Numbered from the stretch's first letter, positions 26,797-37,400 are shown. The stretch is 64,000 bases of DNA from Sphingobium lactosutens DS20 (GCF_000445105.1 NZ_ATDP01000078.1:1-64000); one strand, 5' to 3'. Made by a program: numbers and translations. The notes: generated by a model from the letters alone, not told the origin.

Positions 26797-27996
26797 ATGC
26801 TTGACGGGTTGGACAGGGCGGCAGCGCTAGCAGCGGGCATGGACGCGGACCGGCTGGATGCGCTCGTGACGTTTCTCGATCAACACTATGTCCAGAGCGG
26901 CAAGCTGCCCCACATGCAGTTTTTTCTGTCCCGCGATGAGGCGCCGCTGCTATCGGTGACGCGCGGCGCGGCGCGGGAAGACGGGACCCCGCTGCACCCC
27001 GATGCCCTGTATCGCATCGCGTCAATGACGAAGCCGGTCACGTCGGTCGCCTTCATGATGCTGGTGGAGCAGGGACTGGTGGCGCTGGACACGCCAGTCA
27101 CGGACGTCATTCCCGAATTTGCGGACTTGCGGGTCGGCGGCGCACGCGAAAGCCGGCCAGCGCGGCCAATGCAGATGATCGACCTGCTGCGGCATACATC
27201 GGGCCTGACCTATGGGTTGCAGCGCCAGACTGCGATCGACGCGCGCTATCGGGAGATGGGACTGGACGAGTTTCAGCAAAAGCGCAGCTCCGACCAGTTC
27301 ATCGCCGATCTTGCGAGCTTGCCGCTGGAATTTTCTCCGGGAGAGAGATGGAATTATTCGGTGTCGACGGACGTGCTGGGCGTCGTGATCGAGCGTTTGA
27401 CGGGGACGGACCTGCAAAGTCATTTCGAGCGTGCCATCTTCACGCCGCTGGGCATGACAGATACCGGCTTTGTGCTGCCGGCCGATAGGGCTGCCCGCAT
27501 GACCGACGCCTGGCGGCTGGAGGAAAGCGGCCTGCGGGTTCCGGCCGATCTGGGCGCGCGCAGCAATTGGCGACGGAGCGGATGCTTTTTCTCAGGCGGG
27601 GGAGGGCTGGTGTCGAGCGTCGCCGACTATCACCGGTTCGCACGCATGTTGCTGCGCGGCGGCGAACTCGATGGCCAGCGCTTGCTGTCGGAGGAGACGG
27701 TCGCGTCGATGCGAACCAACCAGTTGCCCGGCGGCAGCGATCTGGCGGGCATGTCCAGCGCGATGTTCAGCGAAGCGGACTATCAAGGCGTGGGCTTTGG
27801 CCTGGGCTTCGCCATGGGACTGGAAAAGGGCGAATATTATTGGGGCGGCGTGTTTTCGACCTATTTCTGGATCGATCCGGTAGAACGGCTGATCGGGATA
27901 TTCATGACCCAGCTCCTGCCATCCAGCGCCTATCCCGTGCGGGCACAGATGCGCGCGGCCGTGTCAGAAGCGATCGTCCGGTCACGGCGCGACTGA
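26797..27996 (+). CDS. Serine hydrolase, beta-lactamase (class C-like) family
   Basis: 399 residues from the ATG at 26797, which has GAGGG six bases upstream; an ATG at 26791 is possible. The SxxK motif appears as ASMTKPVTS near residue 75 and the YxN-like triad as WNYSVSTD near 187, and the third motif region reads YYWGGVFSTYFWIDP. This is the pattern of EstB-type esterases and class C-like hydrolases. No signal peptide is visible, so it is probably a cytoplasmic esterase rather than a resistance enzyme. It stands alone, divergent from the sigma-factor gene. Confidence 0.9.
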   Translation: MLDGLDRAAALAAGMDADRLDALVTFLDQHYVQSGKLPHMQFFLSRDEAPLLSVTRGAAREDGTPLHPDALYRIASMTKPVTSVAFMMLVEQGLVALDTPVTDVIPEFADLRVGGARESRPARPMQMIDLLRHTSGLTYGLQRQTAIDARYREMGLDEFQQKRSSDQFIADLASLPLEFSPGERWNYSVSTDVLGVVIERLTGTDLQSHFERAIFTPLGMTDTGFVLPADRAARMTDAWRLEESGLRVPADLGARSNWRRSGCFFSGGGGLVSSVADYHRFARMLLRGGELDGQRLLSEETVASMRTNQLPGGSDLAGMSSAMFSEADYQGVGFGLGFAMGLEKGEYYWGGVFSTYFWIDPVERLIGIFMTQLLPSSAYPVRAQMRAAVSEAIVRSRRD

Positions 27997-28007
27997 CGGA
28001 TCAAAAG

Positions 28008-28017
28008 GTCACGTGAC
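28008..28017. promoter_or_regulatory. Palindrome GTCACGTGAC upstream of the glg cluster
   Basis: A perfect ten-base palindrome 90 bases before the glgP start, in the 110-base gap that should hold the promoter of the glycogen cluster. The regulator is unknown; no repressor gene is adjacent. Confidence 0.4.
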
Positions 28018-28106
28018 AAGTTCTTGCTGCACCGCCGAAATGCTGATGGCGCTGGTCCTGCGGCTATGCCATCATCATGGGTGATTCAGCAGGGGGACGT
28101 CACGCC

Positions 28107-30575
28107 ATGAACCTTGAGGGCCAGACCAAACTTCCCAGGCCCGCGCCGCGGCAGGTCGATCCCGAATTGCTGGCCCGTGAAATCGTCGAGCGGCTGACCT
28201 ATCGCATCGGCAAGGATGCCGCTGCTGCCAAGCCCCATGACTGGCTGCATGCCGTCATCCTGGCAATCCGCGACCGGGTGATCGACGCCTGGATCGAATC
28301 CACCCATAAAACCTATGAGGCGCAGGGGCGGCGGGTCTATTATCTCAGCCTGGAATTTCTGATCGGGCGATTGATGCGCGATGCCGCGTCCAACATGGAG
28401 ATGTTGGACGATTTACAGGCGGCACTGACTTCGCTGGGTGTCGACCTCGACATCATTGCCGCGTTGGAGCCTGACGCAGCGCTGGGCAATGGCGGCCTGG
28501 GCCGGCTTGCCGCCTGTTTCATGGAAAGCATGGCGACGGTGGACGTGCCCGCTTATGGCTACGGCATCCGCTATGTGAACGGCATGTTCCGGCAGGAAAT
28601 CAGCGACGGTTGGCAGGTGGAATTGCCGGAAAACTGGCTGGCGCACGGCAACCCGTGGGAATTCGAGCGGCGCGAGGCGAGCTACGAGGTCGGCTTTGGC
28701 GGTCGCGTCGATCCGGCCGACGGGGAAGATGCCGGCCCGCATCAGATGCACTGGCGGCCGGGCGAGCGTGTCATCGCGACCCCCTATGATACGCCGATTG
28801 CAGCCTGGCGCGGCAAGCGCGTCAATACGCTGCGCTTGTGGGAGGCGCAGCCCATCGACCCAATCCTGCTCGACAAGTTCAACGCCGGCGACCATCTGGG
28901 CGCCTTGTCCGAAAGCAACCGGGCCGAAGCGCTGACCCGCGTGCTCTACCCGGCGGACTCTTCGCCTGCGGGCCAGGAATTGCGGTTGCGCCAGGAATAT
29001 TTCTTCTCCTCCGCCTCTTTGCAGGACATAGTGCGCCGGCATATCCAATATTTCGGCGACATACGGACCTTGCCGGACAAGGCCGCGATCCAGCTCAACG
29101 ACACGCACCCGGCAGTGTCGGTCGCTGAATTGATGCGCATCCTGCTCGACGATCATGGGCTTGATTTTGACGAAGGGTGGGACATTACCCGCCGCACCTT
29201 CAGCTATACCAATCACACCTTGTTGCCCGAGGCGCTGGAGAGCTGGCCGGTGCCGCTGTTCGAGCGCCTGCTTCCGCGCCACATGCAGATCGTCTATGCG
29301 GTGAACAGCCGGCTGCTGGCGGAAGCGCGCCGGTCCGGGCAGTTTGATGACGGCGCGATCGGCGCAATTTCCCTGATCGACGAGCATGGCGGCCGCCGGG
29401 TGCGCATGGGCAATCTCGCCTTTACCGGGTCGCACAGCGTCAACGGCGTGTCGGCGCTGCACACCGACTTGATGAAGGAAACGGTGTTCGCGGACCTGCA
29501 CCGCCTTTATCCCGCGCGCATCAACAACAAGACCAATGGCGTTACCTTCCGCCGCTGGCTGATGCAGTGCAATCCGGGTCTCACTGCCCTTATCCGTGAT
29601 GCCATCGGCGATCGGTTTCTGGACGACCCCGAAGCGTTGCGCGATCTTGATCGCTTCGCCGACGATGCGGGCTTTCAGGAGCGATTCTTCTCGGTCAAGC
29701 GCGCCAACAAGGGGGCGCTGTCCGACCTGCTGCGCAAGCGGGTCAATGCGCGGATCGACCCGGCGGCGCTGTTCGACATCCAGATCAAGCGCATCCATGA
29801 ATATAAGCGCCAGTTGCTCAACATCATCGAGGCGGTGTCGCTTTATGACCAGATTCGCTCCCACCCCGAACGCGACTGGTCGCCGCGCGTCAAGCTGTTC
29901 GGCGGCAAGGCCGCGCCCAGCTATCATAATGCCAAGCTGATCATCAAATTGGCCAATGACGTGGCCCGCGCCGTCAATCACGATCCAGCGGTGCAGGGGC
30001 TGCTCAAACTGCAATTCGTGCCCAATTACAATGTGTCCATGGCGGAAATGATGATCCCGGCCGCGGACCTGAGCGAACAGATTTCGACGGCGGGCATGGA
30101 AGCGTCCGGCACCGGCAACATGAAGTTCGCGGTCAATGGCGCGCTGACCATCGGCACGCTGGATGGCGCCAATGTCGAAATGCGCGATCATGTCGGCGAG
30201 GATAACATCATCATCTTCGGCCTGACCGCGCAGGAGGTGAATGAGAGGCGCGCCAATGGCTATAATCCTGGCGAGGTGATCGGCCAGAGCCGAGAACTGG
30301 GTCAGGCGCTCGACGCCATCGCCAGCGGTGTCTTTTCCCCCGACGATCCTGATCGCTACAAGGCGTTGATCCAGGGCATATATGACCATGACTGGTTCAT
30401 GGTCGCGGCTGATTTCGACAGCTATTCGGCGGCGCAGCGATCTGTCGACGCCCTATGGAAGGATGAAGGGCTCTGGGCGAAGAAGGCGATCCACAATGTG
30501 GCGCGCATGGGCTGGTTCTCGTCCGATCGAACGATCCGCGAATATGCGACCGACATATGGAAGCTGCCGGCATGA
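28107..30575 (+). CDS. glgP: Glycogen/alpha-glucan phosphorylase
   Basis: 822 residues from the ATG at 28107, which follows AGGGGGA at nine bases; the frame is open 30 bases further up. It releases glucose-1-phosphate from glycogen. Typical blocks are VYYLSLEFLIGRLMRDAASNM, EPDAALGNGGLGRLAACFMES, YGYGIRYVNGMFRQ, KNKTNGVTFRRWL-like INNKTNGVTFRRWL and, near residue 670, EASGTGNMKFAVNGALTIGTLDGANVEM with the pyridoxal-phosphate Lys. It leads the cluster glgP-glgB-glgC-glgA-glgX, so degradation and synthesis genes are expressed together. Confidence 0.97.
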   Translation: MNLEGQTKLPRPAPRQVDPELLAREIVERLTYRIGKDAAAAKPHDWLHAVILAIRDRVIDAWIESTHKTYEAQGRRVYYLSLEFLIGRLMRDAASNMEMLDDLQAALTSLGVDLDIIAALEPDAALGNGGLGRLAACFMESMATVDVPAYGYGIRYVNGMFRQEISDGWQVELPENWLAHGNPWEFERREASYEVGFGGRVDPADGEDAGPHQMHWRPGERVIATPYDTPIAAWRGKRVNTLRLWEAQPIDPILLDKFNAGDHLGALSESNRAEALTRVLYPADSSPAGQELRLRQEYFFSSASLQDIVRRHIQYFGDIRTLPDKAAIQLNDTHPAVSVAELMRILLDDHGLDFDEGWDITRRTFSYTNHTLLPEALESWPVPLFERLLPRHMQIVYAVNSRLLAEARRSGQFDDGAIGAISLIDEHGGRRVRMGNLAFTGSHSVNGVSALHTDLMKETVFADLHRLYPARINNKTNGVTFRRWLMQCNPGLTALIRDAIGDRFLDDPEALRDLDRFADDAGFQERFFSVKRANKGALSDLLRKRVNARIDPAALFDIQIKRIHEYKRQLLNIIEAVSLYDQIRSHPERDWSPRVKLFGGKAAPSYHNAKLIIKLANDVARAVNHDPAVQGLLKLQFVPNYNVSMAEMMIPAADLSEQISTAGMEASGTGNMKFAVNGALTIGTLDGANVEMRDHVGEDNIIIFGLTAQEVNERRANGYNPGEVIGQSRELGQALDAIASGVFSPDDPDRYKALIQGIYDHDWFMVAADFDSYSAAQRSVDALWKDEGLWAKKAIHNVARMGWFSSDRTIREYATDIWKLPA

Positions 30576-30595
30576 CGCAGGGGCGCAGATAGGCG

Positions 30596-32755
30596 ATGCT
30601 GACGCGGGATCAGATCGACCGATTGGTTACGGGTCGGGAGGATGATCCCTTCGCCACCATGGGCGTGCATCCGGCGGGCAAGGGCTTCACCGCCTGCGTG
30701 ATGGTGCCGGACGCGACAGGCGTCACGGCCCTGACGCTGGGGGGCAAGACCGTCGGGGAATTGGCCTGCATTCATCCCGATGGTCTGTTCGGCGGCAAGG
30801 TGTCGGTGAAAAAGCGCCAGCCACTGCGATATGTCGCGCGGTATCCCGACGGCAGCGATTACGCGCTGGTCGACCCCTATGGCTATGGCCCGGTGCTGGG
30901 CCCCATGGACGATCATTATTTCGCCGAAGGATCGCACGAACGGCTGTTCGACAAGCTGGGCGCGCATGTCATCCATCATGAAGGAATTGGCGGCACGCAT
31001 TTTGCGGTCTGGGCACCCAATGCCTTGCGCGTTTCGGTCGTCGGCGACTTTAATCGCTGGGACGGGCGCCGGGGCCTCATGCGCCGCCGGGGCGATGCGG
31101 GCGTCTGGGAAATCTTCCTGCCCGAAGTCGGTGCGGGCAGTGCCTACAAATTTGAAATTCTCGGCGCGAATGGCGACCTGCTGCCGCTCAAGTCCGATCC
31201 GTTCGCCTTCCAGTCCGAATTGCGCCCTTCCACCGCCTCCATCGTCGCGCCGCCGCCTGCGCATAGATGGGGCGACGATCGGCATCGGACGCATTGGCGG
31301 GGCGCTGACCCCCGCCGCGAACCCATCGTCATCTACGAAGTCCACGCCGGATCATGGCAACGCGACGCCGATGGCCATTTTCTGTCCTGGGATGAATTGG
31401 CCAATCGGCTGATCCCCTATGTCGTGGGCATGGGCTTCACCCATATCGAATTTCTGCCGATCAGCGAGCATCCCTATGACCCCAGTTGGGGCTATCAGAC
31501 GCTCGGCCTCTATGCGCCCAGCGCGCGTTTTGGGGATGTGGAGGGCTTTGCGCGATTTGTGGATGGCGCGCATCGCGCGGGCATTGGCGTCATTCTCGAT
31601 TGGGTGCCCGCCCATTTCCCGACCGACGAACATGGGCTGGCGCGCTTTGATGGCACCGCGCTCTATGAACATGCCGACCCGCGCAAGGGCTTCCACCCCG
31701 ACTGGAACACCGCCATCTACAATTATGGTCGGCGTGAAGTGGCGCAGTTTCTGGCCAATAATGCGCTATTCTGGGCGGAGCGCTACCATGTCGATGGGCT
31801 GCGCGTGGATGCGGTCGCCTCCATGCTCTACCTCGATTATTCGCGGCAGCCGGGGGAATGGATTCCCAACGACCATGGCGGCCGCGAAAATGTCGAGGCC
31901 GTGGCCTTTCTCCAGCAGATGAACAAGGCGCTCTATGGCGCGCATCCCGGTGTCATGACGATCGCCGAGGAGTCCACCAGCTGGCCAGGCGTTTCGCGCC
32001 CTGTCGATGCGGGTGGGCTAGGGTTCGGGTTCAAATGGAATATGGGCTTCATGCACGACACGCTGCGGTATTTGCAGCGTGACCCGGTGCACCGCGCGCA
32101 CCATCATGACGACATCACATTCGGGCTGCTCTACGCCTTTGACGAAAATTTCGTCCTGCCGCTCAGCCATGACGAGGTGGTGCATGGCAAATCGTCCCTA
32201 CTGCACAAGATGGCGGGCGATGACTGGCAGAAGTTCGCTACACTCCGCGCCTATTATGGCCTAATGTGGGGCTATCCCGGCAAGAAGCTGCTGTTCATGG
32301 GGCAGGAATTCGCCCAGCGCGATGAATGGAGCGAGGCGCGTGCGCTCGACTGGCATCTGCTCGACCATGCGCCGCACCGGGGGGTGCAGCGTCTGGTTGC
32401 CGACCTCAACCATCTGTACAGCAGCCGGCCTGCACTCCACGCCCGCGATTGCGAGGCGGAAGGCTTCGAATGGGTGCTGGTGGACGCGCGCGCGGATTCG
32501 ATCTTCGCCTGGGTGCGGCGCGCGCCCGGTGCGCTGCCGATCGTCGTTATCAGTCATTTCACGCCCGTTCTGCGTCACGCTTACCGCATGCGCCTTCCTT
32601 CCGGAGGGCGCTGGCGGGAAGTGATGAACAGCGATGCGCAGGATTATGGCGGCGGCGGTGCCGGCAATATGGGCGCGGTGACGGCTGATGAGGAAGGGTG
32701 GGCGAACATCACCATCCCGCCCTTCGCCACGTTGATGCTCGAACTGGAATTTTGA
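30596..32755 (+). CDS. glgB: 1,4-alpha-glucan branching enzyme
   Basis: 719 residues. It transfers oligoglucan chains to form alpha-1,6 branches. An N-terminal N1 module is followed by the CBM48 domain (HFAVWAPNALRVSVVGDFNRWDGRRGLM) and the GH13 barrel: HIEFLPISEHPYDPSWGYQ, the nucleophile region GLRVDAVASMLYLDYSR, the acid/base Glu in VMTIAEESTSWPGVS, and LPLSHDEVVHGKSSL. Length is normal. It starts 20 bases after glgP. Confidence 0.97.
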   Translation: MLTRDQIDRLVTGREDDPFATMGVHPAGKGFTACVMVPDATGVTALTLGGKTVGELACIHPDGLFGGKVSVKKRQPLRYVARYPDGSDYALVDPYGYGPVLGPMDDHYFAEGSHERLFDKLGAHVIHHEGIGGTHFAVWAPNALRVSVVGDFNRWDGRRGLMRRRGDAGVWEIFLPEVGAGSAYKFEILGANGDLLPLKSDPFAFQSELRPSTASIVAPPPAHRWGDDRHRTHWRGADPRREPIVIYEVHAGSWQRDADGHFLSWDELANRLIPYVVGMGFTHIEFLPISEHPYDPSWGYQTLGLYAPSARFGDVEGFARFVDGAHRAGIGVILDWVPAHFPTDEHGLARFDGTALYEHADPRKGFHPDWNTAIYNYGRREVAQFLANNALFWAERYHVDGLRVDAVASMLYLDYSRQPGEWIPNDHGGRENVEAVAFLQQMNKALYGAHPGVMTIAEESTSWPGVSRPVDAGGLGFGFKWNMGFMHDTLRYLQRDPVHRAHHHDDITFGLLYAFDENFVLPLSHDEVVHGKSSLLHKMAGDDWQKFATLRAYYGLMWGYPGKKLLFMGQEFAQRDEWSEARALDWHLLDHAPHRGVQRLVADLNHLYSSRPALHARDCEAEGFEWVLVDARADSIFAWVRRAPGALPIVVISHFTPVLRHAYRMRLPSGGRWREVMNSDAQDYGGGGAGNMGAVTADEEGWANITIPPFATLMLELEF

Positions 32756-32807
32756 CAAGCTGGCGGGCGCATTCGGGCGACCTGCGGGCGGGTGAATGGA
32801 GAGGCGG

Positions 32808-34067
32808 ATGCAGACGAAATATCAGCCCATAGCGCGCGATGCGATGGCCTATGTGCTGGCCGGGGGGCGCGGCAGTCGTCTGGCGGAACTCACCGACCGG
32901 CGCGCGAAACCCGCGGTGCATTTTGGTGGCAAGGCCCGGATCATCGACTTCGCCCTGTCCAACGCGCTCAACAGCGGCATTCGCCGCATCGGCGTCGCAA
33001 CGCAGTATAAGGCGCATTCGCTGATCCGGCACCTGCAACGCGGCTGGAATTTCCTGCGCCCCGAACGCAATGAAAGCTTCGACATTTTGCCCGCCAGCCA
33101 GCGTATTTCCGAAAGCCAATGGTATGAAGGCACCGCCGACGCCGTCTTCCAGAATATCGATATCATCGAAGCCTATGCGCCCGAATATATGGTCATCCTG
33201 GCCGGCGACCATGTCTACAAGATGGACTATGAGCTGATGCTCCAGCAGCATGTCGACAGCGGCGCGGACGTCACGGTCGGCTGCCTGGAAGTGCCGCGGA
33301 TGGAAGCTGTCGGCTTTGGCGTCATGCATGTGGACGAGGCCGACGTCATCACCGCCTTCGTCGAAAAACCGAAGGACCCGCCCGCCATCCCGGGCCAGCC
33401 CGATACGGCGCTGGCGTCCATGGGAATCTATGTCTTCCGCACCCGTTTTCTGATCGAGCAGCTGTGGCGCGACGCGGATGATCCGACGAGCAAGCGGGAT
33501 TTCGGCGGTGATATCATCCCTTATATCGTGAAGCACGGGAAGGCGGTGGCGCATCGTTTTTCCAGCAGCTGCGTGCGCGCCGAGAGCGAATTGGAGCCAT
33601 ATTGGCGCGACGTGGGGACGATCGACGCTTACTGGCAGGCAAATATCGACCTGACCGACGTTGTCCCCTCGCTCGATCTCTATGACCATAGCTGGCCGCT
33701 CTGGACCTATTCGGAAGTCACGCCGCCTGCGAAATTCGTCCATAACGAGGATGGTCGGCGCGGGTCGGCGACATCGTCGCTGGTCGCTGGCGGCTGCATC
33801 GTGTCAGGGTCGTCGCTGCACCGTAGCCTGCTGTTTTCCGGCGTACGCACGCACAGTTTTTCGTCCGTGACGGACAGCATCATCATGCCCGGCTGCGAGG
33901 TAGGGCGGGGCGCACGTCTGCACAAATGCGTGGTCGATTCCGGTATCCTGATCCCGCCTGGCCTCATCATCGGGGAAGATCCGACGCTCGACGCCCAACG
34001 TTTTCGCAGGACCGACAGCGGCATCTGCCTGGTGACACAGCCGATGATCGACCGTCTGGAGGTTTGA
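32808..34067 (+). CDS. glgC: Glucose-1-phosphate adenylyltransferase
   Basis: 419 residues from the ATG at 32808 with GGAGAGG before it; an ATG at 32796 is four codons upstream. It makes ADP-glucose, the committed and allosterically controlled step. The nucleotidyl-transferase motif [39 protein letters not shown] is at the N-terminus, followed by [14 protein letters not shown] and [13 protein letters not shown], and FVEKPKDPP with the glucose-1-phosphate Lys. The C-terminal left-handed beta-helix closes the protein ([16 protein letters not shown]-type repeats). Confidence 0.97.
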   Translation: MQTKYQPIARDAMAYVLAGGRGSRLAELTDRRAKPAVHFGGKARIIDFALSNALNSGIRRIGVATQYKAHSLIRHLQRGWNFLRPERNESFDILPASQRISESQWYEGTADAVFQNIDIIEAYAPEYMVILAGDHVYKMDYELMLQQHVDSGADVTVGCLEVPRMEAVGFGVMHVDEADVITAFVEKPKDPPAIPGQPDTALASMGIYVFRTRFLIEQLWRDADDPTSKRDFGGDIIPYIVKHGKAVAHRFSSSCVRAESELEPYWRDVGTIDAYWQANIDLTDVVPSLDLYDHSWPLWTYSEVTPPAKFVHNEDGRRGSATSSLVAGGCIVSGSSLHRSLLFSGVRTHSFSSVTDSIIMPGCEVGRGARLHKCVVDSGILIPPGLIIGEDPTLDAQRFRRTDSGICLVTQPMIDRLEV

Positions 34068-34074
34068 CCGGTCC

Positions 34075-35523
34075 ATGACGATGCAGCTGTTGTCCGTCGC
34101 GTCGGAAATCTATCCCCTCGTCAAGACGGGAGGGCTTGCCGACGTTGTCGGAGCCTTGCCGGCCGCACTGGCGTCGCAGGGGGTGGCCGCCCGCACCCTG
34201 GTGCCCGGCTACCCGTCCGTCCTGGCTCGGCTGGGCAAGACAAAAGCTGTGCGCCGCTATGATTCGCTGTTTGGCGAAAAAGCGGCCTTATTGGCAGCGA
34301 AGCTTGATGGACTGGATCTGCTGGTGCTCGACGCGCCCGCCTTTTTCGCGCGGGACGGCGGCCCCTATGGCGGCCCGGACGGCACGGACTGGCCCGACAA
34401 CTGGCGTCGTTTTGCTGCACTGTCCCGCGTCGGCGCGGACATTGCAGAAGGGGCGATCAAGGACTGGCGGCCGGACATCGTCCATGTTCACGATTGGCAG
34501 GCGGCGCTAACCGCCGCCTATATGCGCTTTGGTCCGGCCCATGCCGTGCCCAAGCTGGTGACGATTCACAATCTCGCTTTTCAGGGGCGCTTTGCCGCAG
34601 ACATCTTTCCCGCACTTGGCCTGCCGCCGGAAGCCTGGGGCGTGGATGGCGTCGAATATTATGGCGGTGTCGGCTATCTGAAGGCCGGCCTGGTTTCAGC
34701 CGACGCGATCACCACGGTAAGCCCCAGCTACGCGCAGGAAATCCGGTCGCCCGACCATGGCATGGGTCTGGACGGGCTGATCAACGGGCGCATCGACCGG
34801 CTGCATGGCATATTGAACGGGGTCGATACCGACATCTGGAACCCGGCCGAAGATCCGTTGATCCCGCGCCGGTTCAGCGGCCGATCATTGGGCGCGCGGG
34901 CGGGTAATCGCCGGGCGCTGGAGGAGGCCTTTGGGCTTGATCAGGACGACGCGCCGCTCTTCATCATCGTCAGCCGGCTTACCTGGCAAAAGGGCATGGA
35001 TCTGATGATCGATGCCATCGACCATCTGGTCGGGCTGGGTGGTAAGCTGGCGCTGTTGGGGTCGGGAGACCGGGCGCTGGAGGGCGCATTTCTGGCGGCG
35101 GCAGACCGGCATCGCGGGCGGATCGCCGCGCGGATCGGCTATGACGAACCCCTGTCGCATCTGATGCAGGGGGGGGGCGACGCGATCCTCATCCCGTCGC
35201 GATTCGAACCCTGTGGGCTGACGCAGCTCTACGGGCTGCGCTATGGTTGCCTGCCGGTGGTGGCGCGGGTTGGCGGTCTGGCCGATACGGTGATCGACGC
35301 CAATGATGCGGCGGTGAACGCCGGCGCGGCGACCGGCATCGTCTTTGCCCCGAACGACCCGCTGGCGCTGCACGGAGCGATTGCCCGCACGGCTCGCCTG
35401 CACCGCGACCGGCCGATCTGGCAGGCGATGCAGCGGGCCGCCATGCGCGCTGATGTGTCCTGGACCAGCAGCGCCGCGCGTTATGCGGCGCTGTATCGCG
35501 ACCTGCTGGCGGAGGCGGCGTGA
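34075..35523 (+). CDS. glgA: Glycogen synthase (ADP-glucose)
   Basis: 482 residues, GT5 family. It elongates the glucan chain from ADP-glucose. The N-terminal SVASEIYPLVKTGGLADVVGALPAAL holds the ADP-glucose KTGGL motif, followed by VHVHDWQAAL and NLAFQGRF. The C-terminal Rossmann domain has SRLTWQKGMDLM, AILIPSRFEPCGLTQLYGLRYG with the conserved Glu, and GGLADTV. It starts seven bases after glgC and its stop overlaps the glgX start. Confidence 0.97.
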   Translation: MTMQLLSVASEIYPLVKTGGLADVVGALPAALASQGVAARTLVPGYPSVLARLGKTKAVRRYDSLFGEKAALLAAKLDGLDLLVLDAPAFFARDGGPYGGPDGTDWPDNWRRFAALSRVGADIAEGAIKDWRPDIVHVHDWQAALTAAYMRFGPAHAVPKLVTIHNLAFQGRFAADIFPALGLPPEAWGVDGVEYYGGVGYLKAGLVSADAITTVSPSYAQEIRSPDHGMGLDGLINGRIDRLHGILNGVDTDIWNPAEDPLIPRRFSGRSLGARAGNRRALEEAFGLDQDDAPLFIIVSRLTWQKGMDLMIDAIDHLVGLGGKLALLGSGDRALEGAFLAAADRHRGRIAARIGYDEPLSHLMQGGGDAILIPSRFEPCGLTQLYGLRYGCLPVVARVGGLADTVIDANDAAVNAGAATGIVFAPNDPLALHGAIARTARLHRDRPIWQAMQRAAMRADVSWTSSAARYAALYRDLLAEAA

Positions 35524-37400
35524 GCATAGGCGCCAGGCCGCCGCAGGTGACGGCAAGCGGAACGATGTTTCGCGTCCATGCGCCTGACGCCAGCGCGCTG
35601 TGGCTCTGCCTGTTCGACGCGCACGGGGGCGAAACCCGCGTGCCGATGCGGCAAGAGGGCGATGGGGTGTGGCAGGTCGAGGCGGCGGGCGTCGGCGTTG
35701 GCGCGCGCTATGGCCTGCGCGCCGATGGCCCCTATGATCCGCCCGCTGGCCTGTGGTTCGACCCCGACAAGCTGCTGCTCGATCCTTATGCGACGGCGAT
35801 CGACCGGGCCTTCATCTATGATCCGGCATTGGCTGCGCCGCGCGGGGCCGGGCCAGACACCGCGCCGATCATGCCGAAGGGCGTCGTCGAAGCGCAGCTG
35901 CCGAGCGTGGCCCACCGATCGCCCCTCTTTAGGCCGGGCGGCCTCATCTACGAATTGCATGTGCGCGGCTTTACCATGCGTCATCCTGAGGTGCCGCCGG
36001 CGCAGCGGGGGACCATCGCAGCGCTTGGTCATCCGGCCGTGATAGCGCATCTCAAAGCCCTGCATGTTTCCGCTGTGGAACTCATGCCCCTCACCGCCTG
36101 GATCGATGAGCGGCATTTGGGTCCGCTCGGCCTTACCAACTATTGGGGCTATAATCCGGTCAGCTGGTTCGCGATCGATCCCCGGCTGGCGCCGGGCGGT
36201 ATGGCCGAACTGCGACAGGCGGTAGACGCGCTGCATGAAGCGGGAATCGGCGTCATCCTCGACATGGTCTATAATCATGATGGCGAAAGCGACCGCGATG
36301 GCCCGACGCTGTCCTTGCGCGGCCTCGATCCGCGCAGCGCATTCCGTCATGCGGCGGGCGGAAGCCTGATCAATGATACAGGCACCGGCAATAGTATCGC
36401 CTGCAACGCACCGGCGATGCGCGCCCTTATTCTGGCGTCGCTGCGGCATTTCGTTCAACAGGCGAGCGTCGATGGCTTCCGCTTTGACCTGGGGCCGGCC
36501 CTCGGGCGGCTGGACCATGGCTTTGATCCGCGCGCACCATTGCTGGAAGAGATGCGGGCCGACCCGGTTCTGGCCGATCGGATATTGATTGCCGAACCTT
36601 GGGATATTGGACCGGGCGGTTATCAGCTGGGCCATTTTCCGGACTCCTGGTTGGAATGGAATGACCGCTATCGCGACGACATGCGGCGTTTTTGGCGCGG
36701 GGACGCAGGGACGATCGGGGCCTTCGCCACCCGCCTGGCTGGATCAAGCGACATATTCCCGAACGGCCGCACCCGGACGGTCAATTTCCTCGCAGCGCAT
36801 GACGGTTTCACCCTGGCCGACCTGACGGCGTATGCAGCGCGCCATAATGAAGCCAATGGCGAACAGAATCGCGACGGCCATGGCGAAAATTACAGCTGGA
36901 ACAATGGCGTCGAGGGAGCGAGTGACGATTCCGTTATCCGCGCCGCACGCCAGCGCGACATGCGGGCGTTGCTAACCACGCTTTTCTGTTCGCGCGGAAC
37001 GATTATGCTGTGTGCGGGGGACGAATTTGGCCGATCGCAACAGGGCAATAACAATGCCTATGCTCAGGATAATGCCATCAGCTGGATCGACTGGGAGGGC
37101 CGCGATCAGGCCCTTGAGGCGGAGGCCTTTGCTTTGGCAGCGCTGCGGGCGGATGAGGCCGATTTGCACGGCATAACCGCCTTGACCGACGACGATGTGG
37201 ACTGGCTCGATGAAACGGATAGCCCGCTGACCGTGGCGCAGTGGGAAGAGCCCGAACGCCGCCGGCTTGTGTTGCGCTACCGCGCCAGCGGATTGGCCAT
37301 TTGCGTCAACGGCGCATCGGAGGCCTGTCGCTTCAGCCTGCCGCATGGCGATGTTGATGTGGCCGCGCGAAGCATCGGGGTCAGTCGACCGGAACGCTGA
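35520..37400 (+). CDS. glgX: Glycogen debranching enzyme (isoamylase type)
   Basis: 626 residues, somewhat shorter than the enterobacterial enzyme. It removes the short side chains left by the phosphorylase. The GTG start overlaps the glgA stop by four bases (GTGA). A CBM48 domain (FRVHAPDASALWLCLFD) precedes the GH13 barrel with AVELMPLTAWIDE, VILDMVYNHDGESD, the nucleophile in DGFRFDLGPALGR, the acid/base in LIAEPWDIGPGGYQLG and FLAAHDGFTLADL. The last 20 bases overlap the convergent Nudix gene. Confidence 0.95.
   Translation: MSIGARPPQVTASGTMFRVHAPDASALWLCLFDAHGGETRVPMRQEGDGVWQVEAAGVGVGARYGLRADGPYDPPAGLWFDPDKLLLDPYATAIDRAFIYDPALAAPRGAGPDTAPIMPKGVVEAQLPSVAHRSPLFRPGGLIYELHVRGFTMRHPEVPPAQRGTIAALGHPAVIAHLKALHVSAVELMPLTAWIDERHLGPLGLTNYWGYNPVSWFAIDPRLAPGGMAELRQAVDALHEAGIGVILDMVYNHDGESDRDGPTLSLRGLDPRSAFRHAAGGSLINDTGTGNSIACNAPAMRALILASLRHFVQQASVDGFRFDLGPALGRLDHGFDPRAPLLEEMRADPVLADRILIAEPWDIGPGGYQLGHFPDSWLEWNDRYRDDMRRFWRGDAGTIGAFATRLAGSSDIFPNGRTRTVNFLAAHDGFTLADLTAYAARHNEANGEQNRDGHGENYSWNNGVEGASDDSVIRAARQRDMRALLTTLFCSRGTIMLCAGDEFGRSQQGNNNAYAQDNAISWIDWEGRDQALEAEAFALAALRADEADLHGITALTDDDVDWLDETDSPLTVAQWEEPERRRLVLRYRASGLAICVNGASEACRFSLPHGDVDVAARSIGVSRPER

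Noticed and set aside
26797-27996. Antibiotic-resistance beta-lactamase
   Set aside because: No signal peptide and the YxN and KTG motifs are changed in the way of EstB-type esterases.
28413-30389. 658-codon open frame opposite glgP
   Set aside because: Antisense shadow of a clearly recognised phosphorylase.
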